A DNA stretch of 64,000 bases from Bacillus badius NBRC 15713 (GCF_001591605.1 NZ_BCVF01000010.1:1-64000); one strand, 5' to 3'. Shown: positions 1-8,375, counted from the stretch's first letter. The notes: generated by a model not told the origin, from the sequence alone. Program-made: numbers and translations.

Positions 1-1
1 A

Positions 2-309
2 CAGGAGTCTGCGCGCCTTCTGTTCCAATCAACGGAGTGCATCAAAAGGGGACTGCCTTATAGTCATTTCTGTTCGAAAATGGGATAATCAAGCCGTTAT
101 CAAGCGGTGGAAGGAAACATCAGCCGGCCTTTTTATTGTGCTGATGGATGGAACGGTTGCTTTCCACTCCAGGCGCTTCGCTTTCCATGGGGCGGGCGGT
201 GAGCCTCCTCGGCGCCAAAGCGCCTGCGGGATCTCTCCTGTCCCGCTGATCCCGCAGGAGTCTGCGCGCCTTCTGTTCCAATCAACGGAGTGCATCAAAA
301 GGGGACTGC
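2..309. repeat. GC-rich interspersed repeat with 55-bp direct duplication
   Basis: Bases 2-56 recur exactly at 255-309 (offset 253), so the window opens inside a duplicated element. The second copy sits at the right end of a GC-rich block, about 160-309, that contains the perfect 10-bp inverted repeat CCTGCGGGAT (223-232) / ATCCCGCAGG (249-258). No open frame here looks like a real protein. From memory, GC-rich blocks of this kind are scattered in Bacillaceae genomes; that is recollection, not a search. A degenerate inverted relative lies at 23020-23050. Confidence 0.75.
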
Positions 310-437
310 TTTTGAAAAACAGTCCAGCATAGCTATTTAGCCGGTATCATTCCTTTTTATATTTTTTATAGCTTGGGGAAGAGAATCATCGACCAGAAGA
401 GGTCTATCTTTCTCTCGAATGGCTCAGAAAAACAGCA

Positions 438-471
438 AGGGTTCGGAATGAGACCATTCCGAACCCTTTTT
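438..471. terminator. Bidirectional terminator-like hairpin
   Basis: A perfect 13-bp stem (438-450 with 455-467, AGGGTTCGGAATG and its complement) closes a 4-base loop and is followed by a T run. It probably ends the minus-strand padR-DUF2812 transcript or blocks readthrough from the left. The same stem core recurs at 2614-2651 and 22904-22940. Confidence 0.7.
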
Positions 472-524
472 GCGAATGAACCAGTGATTAATTATCAGGC
501 AAGCAGCAAAAAACGAAGAAGCGG

Positions 525-1070
525 TCATCCTTTTTGCCGGCCGATTCTTACTTGGTAAGCCAGCCAAGTTAAAAGAGCTGGAAAAAGAAAAATCACTGGG
601 AGCATGCGTATCCAGAAAACCACCTCATGATCTGCCGTGCTGTCTGGAAAAAACACGGCCGTTGCCGCATAAAGAATGATTGTGACAGCAAAAAGAAAGA
701 CGACGGCTTTGCCGATTAGCCCCTTTGCTTGCTTATACTTTTCAACCACTGTTGACCGATCGGTATAAATTGGTCGCGTTCCAGGGGCAGCCGAGAAGAT
801 GTGCATATTTCCTTCTGAGCAGACCGGCTGCCAGCCGCCAGCCCGGAAGACATCATAGTAATCTTCGAGCTCTTCCTTTGGCACATATTGATAATCCAGA
901 CTATAAATCAGATGGCGCGGATTGCTTTTGCGAAGCGTGTAGCCCATTGGAGCAAAGGAATGCAGAATCCAGCCCTTCTCTGCCATTTTGCTCAGCTTCT
1001 TCATATCTTTTTCTTCACTAAATGCCAATCCGCCCGACGACATATAACGCCTATTCTTCTGTTTCCCCAT
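525..1070 (-). CDS. DUF2812 membrane protein
   Basis: A 181-residue protein. The N-terminal two thirds (about residues 15-110) have the features of the DUF2812 family: a K-M-x-E-K-G-W-I-L segment, a tyrosine-rich stretch, and YDVFRAGGWQPV. Two hydrophobic segments near the C-terminus (about 120-142 and 152-172) suggest a membrane anchor. Its start follows AAAGGAGAGGG and overlaps the end of the upstream padR gene by about 20 bases, so the two are translationally coupled. DUF2812 genes are very often paired with PadR regulators in Bacilli. Function is unknown; a role in sensing or membrane stress under PadR control is only a guess. Confidence 0.85.
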   Translation of the reverse strand: MGKQKNRRYMSSGGLAFSEEKDMKKLSKMAEKGWILHSFAPMGYTLRKSNPRHLIYSLDYQYVPKEELEDYYDVFRAGGWQPVCSEGNMHIFSAAPGTRPIYTDRSTVVEKYKQAKGLIGKAVVFLFAVTIILYAATAVFFPDSTADHEVVFWIRMLPVIFLFPALLTWLAYQVRIGRQKG

Positions 1071-1401
1071 CGTTTTCCCTCTCCTTTAACAATTGAAATG
1101 CACGTTCTCCGTGCTGGACCATCCGACTTCTTCTTTCTACCTCGCTGCGCAGAATCAGCCTGCCTTTTTCTGTAGCCTTGTATATTTTTCTGCGGTCGCC
1201 CGGTGATTCCAGCAGCACGATCAGCCCGGACTTTTCAAGTTTTTTCACAAGCGTGTAAAGGGTAGCCGGCCCGACTATGAATTCTCCGCCAGAAATAGAA
1301 TCAATGTATTGCATGATGGCATACCCGTGCCTTTCTTCCAACACAGATAGAAGAATATAGTAAGCCGGGTCCGTTAGTTGTTCCATATCTTCTTTTTTCA
1401 A
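1051..1401 (-). CDS. PadR-family transcriptional regulator
   Basis: A winged-helix repressor of about 116 residues. Family marks are ILLSVLEERHGYAIMQYI, the GPATLYTLVKKLEKSGLI recognition-helix region, and GDRRKIYKATEKG in the wing. The longest frame reaches 1551, but that start lies upstream of the promoter. The TTG at 1399-1401 has a good ribosome site (AGAAGGTGAG, about 7 bases upstream), so I choose it. ATG at 1384-1386 and 1420-1422 are alternatives. It is cotranscribed with the DUF2812 gene and probably represses its own promoter through two overlapping palindromes at 1430-1461. Confidence 0.88.
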   Translation of the reverse strand: MKKEDMEQLTDPAYYILLSVLEERHGYAIMQYIDSISGGEFIVGPATLYTLVKKLEKSGLIVLLESPGDRRKIYKATEKGRLILRSEVERRSRMVQHGERAFQLLKERENDGETEE

Positions 1402-1429
1402 TCGCTCACCTTCTATATCCATTACTAAT

Positions 1430-1488
1430 ATATCCAAAATTGATATATCACTTATTGATATAATAATTTCTTCCAAACATTTTGTCAA
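1430..1488 (-). promoter_or_regulatory. Sigma-A promoter with two overlapping PadR operators
   Basis: Reading the minus strand: -35 TTGACA (1483-1488), 17-bp spacer, -10 TATTAT (1460-1465). Two 17-bp palindromes follow, ATATCA-N5-TGATAT at 1445-1461 and ATATCC-N5-TGATAT at 1430-1446. Their centres are 15 bp apart and the first touches the -10 box. ATAT(C)..(G)ATAT dyads are usual for PadR proteins, so autorepression is the natural reading. Confidence 0.75.
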
Positions 1489-1489
1489 T

Positions 1490-1517
1490 AAAAAAACTGC
1501 CGATTTTTTCCGGCAGT
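1490..1517 (-). terminator. Terminator of cvfB
   Basis: ACTGCCG (1496-1502) pairs with CGGCAGT (1511-1517). On the minus strand the stem is followed by a run of seven T. It lies directly after the cvfB stop codon and just upstream of the padR promoter. Confidence 0.85.
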
Positions 1518-1526
1518 CTGCTGTCT

Positions 1527-2387
1527 TTATTCTTTCACTTGATAGGTCCATCCATCTTCCTGATACACTTTCTTTTCCTTCATCAGCTTCCCAAGCGCCC
1601 GCTTGAAAGCCCCTTTGCTCATGGAAAAGCGCTTATCAACTTCTTCAGGAAAGCTTTTATCGCTGTATGGCATTGAGCCGCCTCTTTGCAGCAAGTACGC
1701 ATATACTTTTTCAGCATCGTCTTGCTGGGCTTCCTGCCTGCGGCCAAGCAGAGAAACATTTACCGATCCATCTTCCTTCACATCGATGATGCGGCCGTCT
1801 ACTTTTTGTCCAAGACGCGGCTCGACTTGCCGCTGGGATTCATGAATAAATCCGCGGTAACCTTCTGCCGTGATAATAAACGTGCCAACTTTGGCAGCGC
1901 GATAAACAATTCCGGTAATATCTTTATTGAAGTCTTTTTTTGTGGCTTTGGCAAATTGCTCTGCCATTACTTCTTCCGTCGCCGGCTTGGCGAACAGGCG
2001 GCCTTTTCGATCCAGCTTAAGCGTACAGTAAAGACGGTCACCAACAATAGGGCGCACTGAATATAGAAATGGCAAATCATCTTCTGATACGAGCATATCC
2101 TTCGTAATGCCGATGGAAACGAATACGCCAAGCTTTTCTTCAGCTCCGACCACTTCTACCCATCCATATGTCCCCTGGGTAATAAGCGGCATCGTCATTG
2201 TAGCAGCAAGGCGTCCTTGGTGATCCTGAAATAAAAAGACTTCTACCGGTTCGTCCGGATCAAACCCTTCCTGTATCTCTGAATGATGCAGCAACACCGT
2301 TTCTTCTCCATCCGTCAAAAACCAGCCAAAGGGAGCTTCATTTTTCACATCCAACGTGACAATCGTGCCAGCTTGTAAATTATCCAT
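1527..2387 (-). CDS. cvfB: CvfB/YitL S1-type RNA-binding protein
   Basis: A 286-residue protein of the CvfB (YitL) family, with the usual length. It contains tandem S1-like OB folds: residues 1-65 (GTIVTLDVKNEAPFGWFL), about 70-135 (YGWVEVVGAEEKLGVFVSIG) and about 145-215 (ITGIVYRAAKVGTFIITAEG). A C-terminal winged helix follows (about 220-283, SFPEEVDKRFSMSKGAFKRALG), which matches the known CvfB architecture. In staphylococci CvfB affects virulence-gene expression and binds RNA; in Bacillus the role is poorly defined. It is monocistronic here, with its own terminator. Confidence 0.93.
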   Translation of the reverse strand: MDNLQAGTIVTLDVKNEAPFGWFLTDGEETVLLHHSEIQEGFDPDEPVEVFLFQDHQGRLAATMTMPLITQGTYGWVEVVGAEEKLGVFVSIGITKDMLVSEDDLPFLYSVRPIVGDRLYCTLKLDRKGRLFAKPATEEVMAEQFAKATKKDFNKDITGIVYRAAKVGTFIITAEGYRGFIHESQRQVEPRLGQKVDGRIIDVKEDGSVNVSLLGRRQEAQQDDAEKVYAYLLQRGGSMPYSDKSFPEEVDKRFSMSKGAFKRALGKLMKEKKVYQEDGWTYQVKE

Positions 2388-2695
2388 ATTGGGTAAATCC
2401 TTCTTTCACTCATATTTATTAACAATCTTCCCGTTTCGGCTTTAATTATAACAGGCTTTTCAGCGGGCGCATCATTTCTGCAAAAAAACTTCATTCCAAA
2501 GAATAAAGTTTTTTGCAGAGATGAACATCGAGGAAACAACCAGCCAAATGATTGGATTCACAAGCTGGGAGAAGTTTGTCGTTCTCTCCACTTTCTTCCC
2601 CTCAACAAAAAGGAAAAGGGCTTCGGCAGAAACCTCTTCCGAACCCCTTTTGTCGATCAACTGAATCTTCATCCCAAAGAATGAAGGTGCAGCAA
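2388..2695. other. Intergenic region with two hairpins
   Basis: This 308-base stretch has no convincing gene. It holds a long A/T-rich inverted repeat at about 2478-2519 (TCTGCAAAAAAACTT with AAGTTTTTTGCAGA around a short loop) and a second hairpin at 2614-2651 (AAAAGGGCTTCGG with TTCCGAACCCCTTTT, one mismatch). The second shares its stem with 438-471 and 22904-22940. Either could end the minus-strand gene that stops at 2696. Confidence 0.6.
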
Positions 2696-3484
2696 TTAAT
2701 TTATTTTTTTAAGCTCAAACACTCGTTTTGGATTTTTACCGTTATCATCTACTTTAAGAATCAGCCCTACATTTGGCGCAAAATAGTAATAGAGTTTCTC
2801 GGAGTCTTTAATTTCGATTACATGGCGGAAGGTGCCAGCCGGTGTTTTAACTGTTTTGTTTACTGACAGAACCCGGTAATGAGTTCCATTCACGTCATCC
2901 TTCCAATAGCTTCCTTTTTTTAACGGCAGCTTAATATTTAAAAAGATCGAATCGGAATTAGCTACGCCTAGACGCATCCAATATTTTCCTTCTCGATAAG
3001 CATACCCTCTTTTTCCATTTATGTTCCAAACTTCCCAGCCATATGCAGCCCCTCTATACGTCCATTCTTGAGCACCTTTTTGGGTATCATAATATGTATA
3101 GTCATGCTTCTTGTTGAGCTTCAGCCCATAGTACACAGTGCGGTATTCCTTGTTCAGTTCATACTGAACCTCTTCTGGAACAGGCGTAAATTTAGCATAG
3201 GAATTTTTCTTAATAAACGTTTTTTTGTACAGGTGATAATAGCCTTTCGTTACCGCAAATACACTAGCTGTTTGTCCTTTTTTCAGTGTCCGGACTTTAA
3301 CAATTTTCCCTTTGGACCGTTGAAACAAAGGAGTATCCTTTAGAATCGTTACTTTTCCGATCGTGCCTTCCTTCAACTCAACTCCGTCCCAAACCACAGT
3401 GGCTTCCGCTTTTGAAGGCGGAAATAAGAGTGCAGAGGAACAGATCATGACAACAGCCATAAACAGATACACTATTTTTTTCAT
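2696..3484 (-). CDS. Secreted protein, unknown function
   Basis: About 262 residues with a clear signal peptide: KK, a hydrophobic core VYLFMAVVMICSSALLF, then a likely cleavage near KAEA (about residue 28). ATG at 3482-3484 is better spaced from GGGG than the ATG one codon upstream. Residues about 40-100 resemble an SH3-like segment (TVLKDTPLF, VRTLKKGQTASVF, YYHLYK). The second half carries a tyrosine-rich domain ending TPAGTFRHVIEIKD and YYYFAPNVGLILKV, a pattern found in several secreted Bacillus proteins with DUF3108-like folds. No enzyme motif is visible. Role unknown; probably extracellular or wall-associated. Confidence 0.75.
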   Translation of the reverse strand: MKKIVYLFMAVVMICSSALLFPPSKAEATVVWDGVELKEGTIGKVTILKDTPLFQRSKGKIVKVRTLKKGQTASVFAVTKGYYHLYKKTFIKKNSYAKFTPVPEEVQYELNKEYRTVYYGLKLNKKHDYTYYDTQKGAQEWTYRGAAYGWEVWNINGKRGYAYREGKYWMRLGVANSDSIFLNIKLPLKKGSYWKDDVNGTHYRVLSVNKTVKTPAGTFRHVIEIKDSEKLYYYFAPNVGLILKVDDNGKNPKRVFELKKIN

Positions 3485-3617
3485 CATTTTCCCCTTTTCT
3501 AGTAAAATATCCCTTTTATTATATCATTCAAAAGAGAAGCATGGTACTTTGTTTAATAATTTTTAAAAAGGGAAACTTATCTTTAAGATGAACGCTCTCA
3601 AAAAGGTGGTAAATAGA

Positions 3618-3746
3618 ATGAGCAAAAAAAGAGGCTTAGCTTCACTGGTTAAATTAGCGCTTAAATACGGTCCCCTTCTTTATCCTATCGTCAAAAAAAT
3701 GCTTGATAAGCGAAAAACAGCCCGAGTGATGTCTGTACAAAAATAA
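3618..3746 (+). CDS. Small basic membrane-associated protein (42 aa)
   Basis: ATG at 3618 follows AAGGTGG with an 8-base gap. The product is 42 residues: basic N-terminus (MSKKRG), a hydrophobic middle (SLVKLALKYGPLLYPIVKKML) and a basic tail. A strong terminator follows. Tiny lysine-rich proteins of this type are common in Bacillaceae and usually unnamed. Function unknown. Evidence is the ribosome site, the intact frame and the terminator; there is no homology I can name. Confidence 0.65.
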   Translation: MSKKRGLASLVKLALKYGPLLYPIVKKMLDKRKTARVMSVQK

Positions 3747-3747
3747 A

Positions 3748-3778
3748 ATCTCCGAGCAGTTGCCCGGAGATTTTTTTG
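3748..3778 (+). terminator. Terminator after the 42-aa gene
   Basis: ATCTCCG and CGGAGAT pair around AGCAGTTGCC and are followed by T7. It lies between convergent genes and serves the plus-strand small gene. Confidence 0.85.
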
Positions 3779-3802
3779 TTTAATTTTCCTTCTTGGCACA
3801 GT

Positions 3803-5635
3803 CTAATTTAAGGTGATGGCCACCTTTGCTGTTGCCTGCTGGTTCTCTAAGTCTGTGCCCGTCATGACTAGCTGATAAGAGCCTTCAGGCATTTTTTTCA
3901 AGTTGCCATTTGTGCCGTCCCAAAAAACATAATGGCTGCGGGCAGGCAATGCTTTTTTTGTCATCAGCGATTTAACGAGCTTTCCTTTCTCATTGTAAAC
4001 GGCGGCTGTAACAAACAAGCTTTTATTGATGGTAAATTTCACATTCAACCCTTTGTCAGCAGAGGCAGAAGACGTTATATGATCCGTCTCCGCTTGAATG
4101 GCTGGCGACAAGTTGCGAACCACTTTAAACGGCGCCTTTTTCGTTAAAAACTGACGGTTATCAGCTGTTCGAAAAACAATTGAATATTGTCCCGCCGGTG
4201 CTAAGGAGCCGTTATCAAGCTTTCCATTCCAGTAAGCAACAAAGCCGCCTTTTTGCGGTGCAGCTCCTTTTACAAGCGTTCGGATATTTTTTCCGCTTGC
4301 ATTTTCTACATAGACCGTACCTCTCATGTTGCCGCTAACGGCCATCCCTGCTCTTAAATTGCTGCTGCCTGTCACTTTCATCTCTTTCATATTAAGCGAA
4401 ATTTCTCCCATCGGCTCAGGGGTTGCTGCCAGCGCTTTATGCACATCCACCCGGCCATTGCCGTAAAAAGCATCCCACGACCGATCTCCTAAATCAATCG
4501 ATGAATTGTATAAAATTCGTGTCACCTGCTGCGGAGAAAGAAAAGGGTTCTTTGATAAAACCAGTCCTGCCGCTCCTGAAACGACCGGTGTTGCCATAGA
4601 AGTGCCATCCATATAACGATATGAATTTTTCGGCGCTGTCGAGAAAATCGATTCTCCCGGCGCTGATAGATTAATATAACGGCCAAAATTAGAAAAATCG
4701 GTAATTTCATCGGCTGAATTAGTCGCGCTCACCGCAATAACATTCGACAACGCGGCGGGGTAAAACGGCAAGCTTACGTTTTCATTTCCCGCAGCCGCAA
4801 TTACAACTGACCCTTTTTTTACTGCATAATCAGCGGCATACTCAAGAATATCGCTGTACGAGTAGCTTCCAAAACTGAGATTCAGAATGTCAGCGCCTTT
4901 ATCTGCCGCATAAATGATTGCTTCTGCAATAGTATAGCTGTCGGCATATTCACCTTCAAATACATTGACGGGCATGAGCTTTACCCCTGGAGCAACACCG
5001 GTTACCCCCGCCCCGTCCATGGCGGCACCGATAATGCCGGCTACGTGCGTGCCATGACTGTCAGCAGGCAAAACCGTGCTTCCGGTCACCGCATTATAAG
5101 ACTGGACAATGCGATTTTTAAATTCGCTGTGACGTGTGTCCACACCGCCGTCAATCACTGCAACCGTAATTTGTGAACTGCCGCGCGTCCGATCCCATGC
5201 TTTCGGAGCATTAATTTTCGTATGAAACCATTGCTTGTTATAGTAGGAATCACTCGGCTTAAATTGGCTTGTCAGCTGGTAATTCGGCTCTGCCTGCTTT
5301 ACAGCCGTTTCTTTCATTAAGTCCGCAGCTGTTTGAGCGAGCTCCTGTTTATTTTTAATGGAAACGTTGGCAAAAAGCCCATTCGCCAGTACACCTTCTT
5401 CAGACAATCCGTGCTTCGCATAAATGGCTTGGCGCTCCCTTTCAGCCAGCGGATGGCTAAAACGAATCACGAGCTCTCCTTTTTCATACTCTCCTTGAAA
5501 CTTTTGTCCTATTGATAACTGCGGCTGTTCCGCAGCTTTCACTAATTCTTCTCCTGTTCCGAGCCAAGCACATGAGACTGCGAAAGCCATCGTCCCCGCT
5601 GCTGCTGCCTTTCGCAGCCTTGAACTGATCCCCAT
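3803..5635 (-). CDS. Subtilisin-like S8 serine protease, secreted
   Basis: About 610 residues. I start at the second ATG (5633-5635) because GGGAGG lies 7 bases upstream and overlaps the first ATG (5650). A signal peptide (KAAAAGTMAFAVSCAWLG) precedes a propeptide (about 45-125, ELVIRFSHPLAERERQAIYAKHG) of the fervidolysin type. The S8 domain has the full triad: Asp162 (VIDGGVD), His194 (SHGTHVAG) and Ser346 (GTSMATP), with the oxyanion Asn284 (AAGNEN). The C-terminal 220 residues look like two FlgD-type Ig-like repeats (GSLAPAGQYSIVFRT and MPEGSYQLVMTG). It should be an exported protease of broad specificity. It is a single gene, with no obvious operon partner. Confidence 0.93.
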   Translation of the reverse strand: MGISSRLRKAAAAGTMAFAVSCAWLGTGEELVKAAEQPQLSIGQKFQGEYEKGELVIRFSHPLAERERQAIYAKHGLSEEGVLANGLFANVSIKNKQELAQTAADLMKETAVKQAEPNYQLTSQFKPSDSYYNKQWFHTKINAPKAWDRTRGSSQITVAVIDGGVDTRHSEFKNRIVQSYNAVTGSTVLPADSHGTHVAGIIGAAMDGAGVTGVAPGVKLMPVNVFEGEYADSYTIAEAIIYAADKGADILNLSFGSYSYSDILEYAADYAVKKGSVVIAAAGNENVSLPFYPAALSNVIAVSATNSADEITDFSNFGRYINLSAPGESIFSTAPKNSYRYMDGTSMATPVVSGAAGLVLSKNPFLSPQQVTRILYNSSIDLGDRSWDAFYGNGRVDVHKALAATPEPMGEISLNMKEMKVTGSSNLRAGMAVSGNMRGTVYVENASGKNIRTLVKGAAPQKGGFVAYWNGKLDNGSLAPAGQYSIVFRTADNRQFLTKKAPFKVVRNLSPAIQAETDHITSSASADKGLNVKFTINKSLFVTAAVYNEKGKLVKSLMTKKALPARSHYVFWDGTNGNLKKMPEGSYQLVMTGTDLENQQATAKVAITLN

Positions 5636-5650
5636 CCTTCTTCCTCCCAT

Positions 5651-6019
5651 TGTATTTATAAAGTGCTAGAATCTCTTATTGCTAATGGAAACATTATAGT
5701 GTCTTTAGAACCAGACGTCTATCTATTTTTATAGCGATCTCGGCAAACAGACCAAAAAAGGAGAAGACAGGAAGATTTTATTGTTACTCGCTTCAACCAT
5801 GGATGAAATGCCATAATTTTCATATAAGGGGGTGTTTTCGTTTAATTTCACCCAGTTTATGTTATAATAAGAAAGAGTATAGTTTCACTGGCTTCAACCC
5901 GCTTTTTTAAAGCATTTTGCCCCTTAGCTACATAACAGCAAAAGAAGGATCACGTTTCTACTTGATGATTGTCGGGTAAATAGGATCAGACGAACTTTTA
6001 AGAACGGAGATGAAGAAAG
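5651..6019. promoter_or_regulatory. Divergent promoter region with an extended -10 site
   Basis: A 369-base gap between the protease and a plus-strand small gene. The clearest element is an extended -10, TGTTATAAT (5860-5868), reading rightwards, with no good -35. That leaves a leader of about 140 bases before the small gene. No protein or known riboswitch was recognised in the leader. Confidence 0.45.
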
Positions 6020-6178
6020 ATGAACGCCAAAAAATTATTAGCTTATGGATTAGTTGCGGCCATTATGCTGCCGAAAATTAAAGAAAGACTGGAAACACAG
6101 CAGCTGCGCAAGTCTTATCAAAATGCACATCGCGTGCGCATGAACCATCATAGTATTCTGGAGAAAATATCCAGCTAA
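6020..6178 (+). CDS. Small protein (52 aa), unknown
   Basis: ATG at 6020 follows GGAGA by about 9 bases. The 52-residue product has a short hydrophobic stretch (LLAYGLVAAIMLP) then a charged, glutamine- and arginine-rich tail. A strong intrinsic terminator follows at once. Similar single-pass small proteins with a basic tail occur widely in Bacilli; function unknown. Confidence 0.6.
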   Translation: MNAKKLLAYGLVAAIMLPKIKERLETQQLRKSYQNAHRVRMNHHSILEKISS

Positions 6179-6207
6179 TCATTAAAAATAGGCAAGTGAT
6201 TGACGAG

Positions 6208-6241
6208 CCCGGAACATGCTTTTGCATCTTCCGGGTTTTTT
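6208..6241 (+). terminator. Terminator after the 52-aa gene
   Basis: CCCGGAACATGC and GCATCTTCCGGG form an 11-of-12 pair stem with a TTTT loop, followed by T7. Confidence 0.9.
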
Positions 6242-6315
6242 TATATCCGCCAAAAAATAGCTGTTAATCTTTTTTGCTGAAAATGTTATAATCAGGAAAG
6301 AATGGGGGCGTAAAT

Positions 6316-6597
6316 ATGGCGGTGTATAATGTAATGGAGGATATTGTAAAGGGAATCATTGCTGACCAGCTTGATTATTTGCACCTTTCCTGTACATGTC
6401 CAAGATGTCAGGAAGATATTCTGGCTCTTTCGCTGAACAAAGTCCCTCCAACGTATATTGTTAATAACAGCAGACAACCATTAGTGAAGGCTAAGTACAT
6501 GGTCAATACACAGGACTACGCCAACACAGTTGCAGCTGTTGCACAGGCGGCGGCTGTTGTATCAGCTAATAAACGGTGTGTAACTATAGAAAAATAA
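6316..6597 (+). CDS. comFB: ComFB-family competence protein
   Basis: A 93-residue protein of the late-competence ComFB family (PF10719). It has the N-terminal helix YNVMEDIVKGIIADQLDYL, a cysteine pair motif C-T-C-P-R-C (about residues 29-34), and LNKVPPTYIVN. In Bacillus subtilis comFB sits between comFA and comFC. Here it is alone, so it is an orphan copy. Recent work places some ComFB proteins among cyclic-di-nucleotide binders in other bacteria; I cannot tell if that applies here. An extended -10 (TGTTATAAT, 6284-6292) lies just upstream. Confidence 0.85.
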   Translation: MAVYNVMEDIVKGIIADQLDYLHLSCTCPRCQEDILALSLNKVPPTYIVNNSRQPLVKAKYMVNTQDYANTVAAVAQAAAVVSANKRCVTIEK

Positions 6598-6635
6598 ACA
6601 AAAAATCCGTCCAGGCAGACGGATTTTTTGTTTAT
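6594..6635. terminator. Bidirectional terminator, comFB and aspartokinase
   Basis: A perfect 18-bp inverted repeat (6594-6611 with 6618-6635) with a 6-base loop. A- and T-runs on the two sides let it work in both directions between convergent genes. Confidence 0.92.
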
Positions 6636-6644
6636 ATGACCCAA

Positions 6645-8015
6645 TTACACGCCAAGGACGGCCGTTGTGCTAAAAAACTCTTTATATAACGCCTTTAATA
6701 CATTATTTGTATCCTCTTCCTTAATACCGAAGACTAGGCTGACCTCAGATGAACCTTGGTTAATCATCTCGATATTCGCTCCGGCTTGTGAAATCGCCGT
6801 AGTCGCTCTGGCAGTCAAGCCTTTGGTGTTGTTCATTCCTTCACCGACCAGAACAATCATGGCAAAGTGATGATCAATATGAACATCATCTACCTTTAAT
6901 TCTTCACGGCATTTTCTAATGATCCGTTCTTCCTTTTCCGGCGATAGCTGGTGACTGCGCACAATCACAGACAAATCATCAATACCAGATGGTGTATGCT
7001 CATAGGAGATGTCTTCTTCCTCAAGGATTTGCAGCAGGCGGCGGCCAAATCCAAGCTCGCGGTTCATTAAATATTTGCTGACATAAATCGTTGAGAAACC
7101 GCCATCTGCAGCAATGCCGATGACCGGGCTTTTAGAATATTCGCGTTCTGCTACAATCATCGTGCCTTCTGCGGAAGGATTGTTTGTATTTTTAATGCAG
7201 ACCGGTACAGAATGCTGGAAGGCCGGCATAAGCGCTTCGTCATGGAAAACGGAAAATCCGGCGTAAGATAATTCACGCATTTCCCGGTAAGTCATTCGTT
7301 TAATTTCAACCGGCTGATCGACCACTTTCGGATTCGCTGCAAAAACAGAGTCTACATCAGTAAAGTTTTCATAAAGCTCAGCACCGATGGCAGCCGCTAA
7401 AATGGAGCCAGTAATATCGGACCCTCCACGGGCAAACGTCATCATAACGCCAGCTTGGGAATAGCCGAAAAATCCTGGAAAGACAACGATGCCTTTACGG
7501 TCGCGCAAATGGCGCAAATTCTCATAAGCTTCCGGCAGTGCGCGGGCTCGTCCAGGCTCATCACTGACAATTAAGCCGGCTTCTTTCGGGTTGACATATT
7601 CTGCTTCAAGGCCAATGCTTGAAAAATAGGCAGCAATCAACTTCGCGTTATTATCTTCTCCGCTCGCCTTTAACTGATCCACAAACAAGTCGCGGTTATC
7701 TTTCTGTTGCTGCACACGGTCGCGCAGGTCCTGCTCAATTACCCGGACAATTTCATCACTGAGCCCAAGCTCAGCTGCTATATCGGCATATCGCTCTACA
7801 ACCGCCTGCAGTTCTTGTTCCGCATTTTCTCCTGAAAGAGCGGCTTCTGCCAGGCTGATCAGCAGATCGGTGACTTTGATATCCTCATCAAAGCGTTTAC
7901 CTGGGGCGGAAACGACAACAATCTTGCGCGTAGCATCTTCTTTAATGATGGCAGCAACCTTCTTGATCTGTGCTGCACTCGCTACGGACGTCCCCCCAAA
8001 TTTACATACCTTCAT
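6645..8015 (-). CDS. yclM: Aspartate kinase III (YclM/ThrD type)
   Basis: A 456-residue aspartokinase, converting L-aspartate and ATP to aspartyl phosphate, the first step to lysine, threonine and methionine. The N-terminal kinase domain starts KVCKFGGTSVASAAQIKKV. It continues with SGEDNNAKLIAAYF, FPGFFGYS, and ARGGSDITGSILAAAIGAELYENFTDVD. Two ACT domains fill residues about 310-456 (SYEHTPSGIDDLSVIV; INQGSSEVSLVFG). Length and sequence match the monofunctional B. subtilis YclM rather than DapG or LysC alpha/beta. No lysine riboswitch or T-box is visible upstream. A likely extended -10 (TGTTATAAT) lies at 8076-8084 on the minus strand. Confidence 0.94.
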   Translation of the reverse strand: MKVCKFGGTSVASAAQIKKVAAIIKEDATRKIVVVSAPGKRFDEDIKVTDLLISLAEAALSGENAEQELQAVVERYADIAAELGLSDEIVRVIEQDLRDRVQQQKDNRDLFVDQLKASGEDNNAKLIAAYFSSIGLEAEYVNPKEAGLIVSDEPGRARALPEAYENLRHLRDRKGIVVFPGFFGYSQAGVMMTFARGGSDITGSILAAAIGAELYENFTDVDSVFAANPKVVDQPVEIKRMTYREMRELSYAGFSVFHDEALMPAFQHSVPVCIKNTNNPSAEGTMIVAEREYSKSPVIGIAADGGFSTIYVSKYLMNRELGFGRRLLQILEEEDISYEHTPSGIDDLSVIVRSHQLSPEKEERIIRKCREELKVDDVHIDHHFAMIVLVGEGMNNTKGLTARATTAISQAGANIEMINQGSSEVSLVFGIKEEDTNNVLKALYKEFFSTTAVLGV

Positions 8016-8075
8016 TCCCAGTTCACTCCTTAAGCATAGTTAGATTTTCTTGATGGAAAAAGTTTTATTTGAAAG

Positions 8076-8084
8076 ATTATAACA
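8076..8084 (-). promoter_or_regulatory. Extended -10 promoter of aspartokinase
   Basis: TATAAT on the minus strand at 8076-8081, preceded by TGT. No convincing -35 hexamer is present. The resulting leader is about 55 bases long, too short for a lysine riboswitch. Confidence 0.5.
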
Positions 8085-8246
8085 CTGTCTGCATAAAAAA
8101 AGAAGAAATAATCTGATATTTGTCTAGGTAAGTATCTATGTGCTGGCCCCAGATTTCGTTTATTTCATACATTTTAGGGAATATCTATGATATGTACATG
8201 ATTTATTACAGTAAAAACAGCTGATTAAAGGAGCGTGCAACTAGTT

Positions 8247-8375
8247 ATGAAAAAGAACAAATCACGAGGCAACAAAACGGCCATGGCCGCGTTAGCTCTT
8301 GGAGCAGCCTACCTGCTCAGAAATGAAAAATCCCGCGGCAAGCTGATGAATCAATTTAAGTCAATGGGCAAATAA
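8247..8375 (+). CDS. Small basic protein (42 aa), unknown
   Basis: ATG at 8247. An AAAGGAG site lies about 13 bases upstream, rather far. The product is 42 residues, rich in Lys and Arg (MKKNKSRGNK), with a short hydrophobic centre (TAMAALALGAAYLL). Its build resembles the 42-aa protein at 3618-3746 though the sequences differ. Function unknown. Confidence 0.55.
   Translation: MKKNKSRGNKTAMAALALGAAYLLRNEKSRGKLMNQFKSMGK

Noticed and set aside
2472-2672. 66-codon minus-strand frame between cvfB and the secreted protein
   Set aside because: It covers two hairpins, has no ribosome site and no family resemblance.
8016-8246. Lysine riboswitch before aspartokinase
   Set aside because: The leader from the extended -10 is only about 55 bases, and no lysine-box pattern is present.
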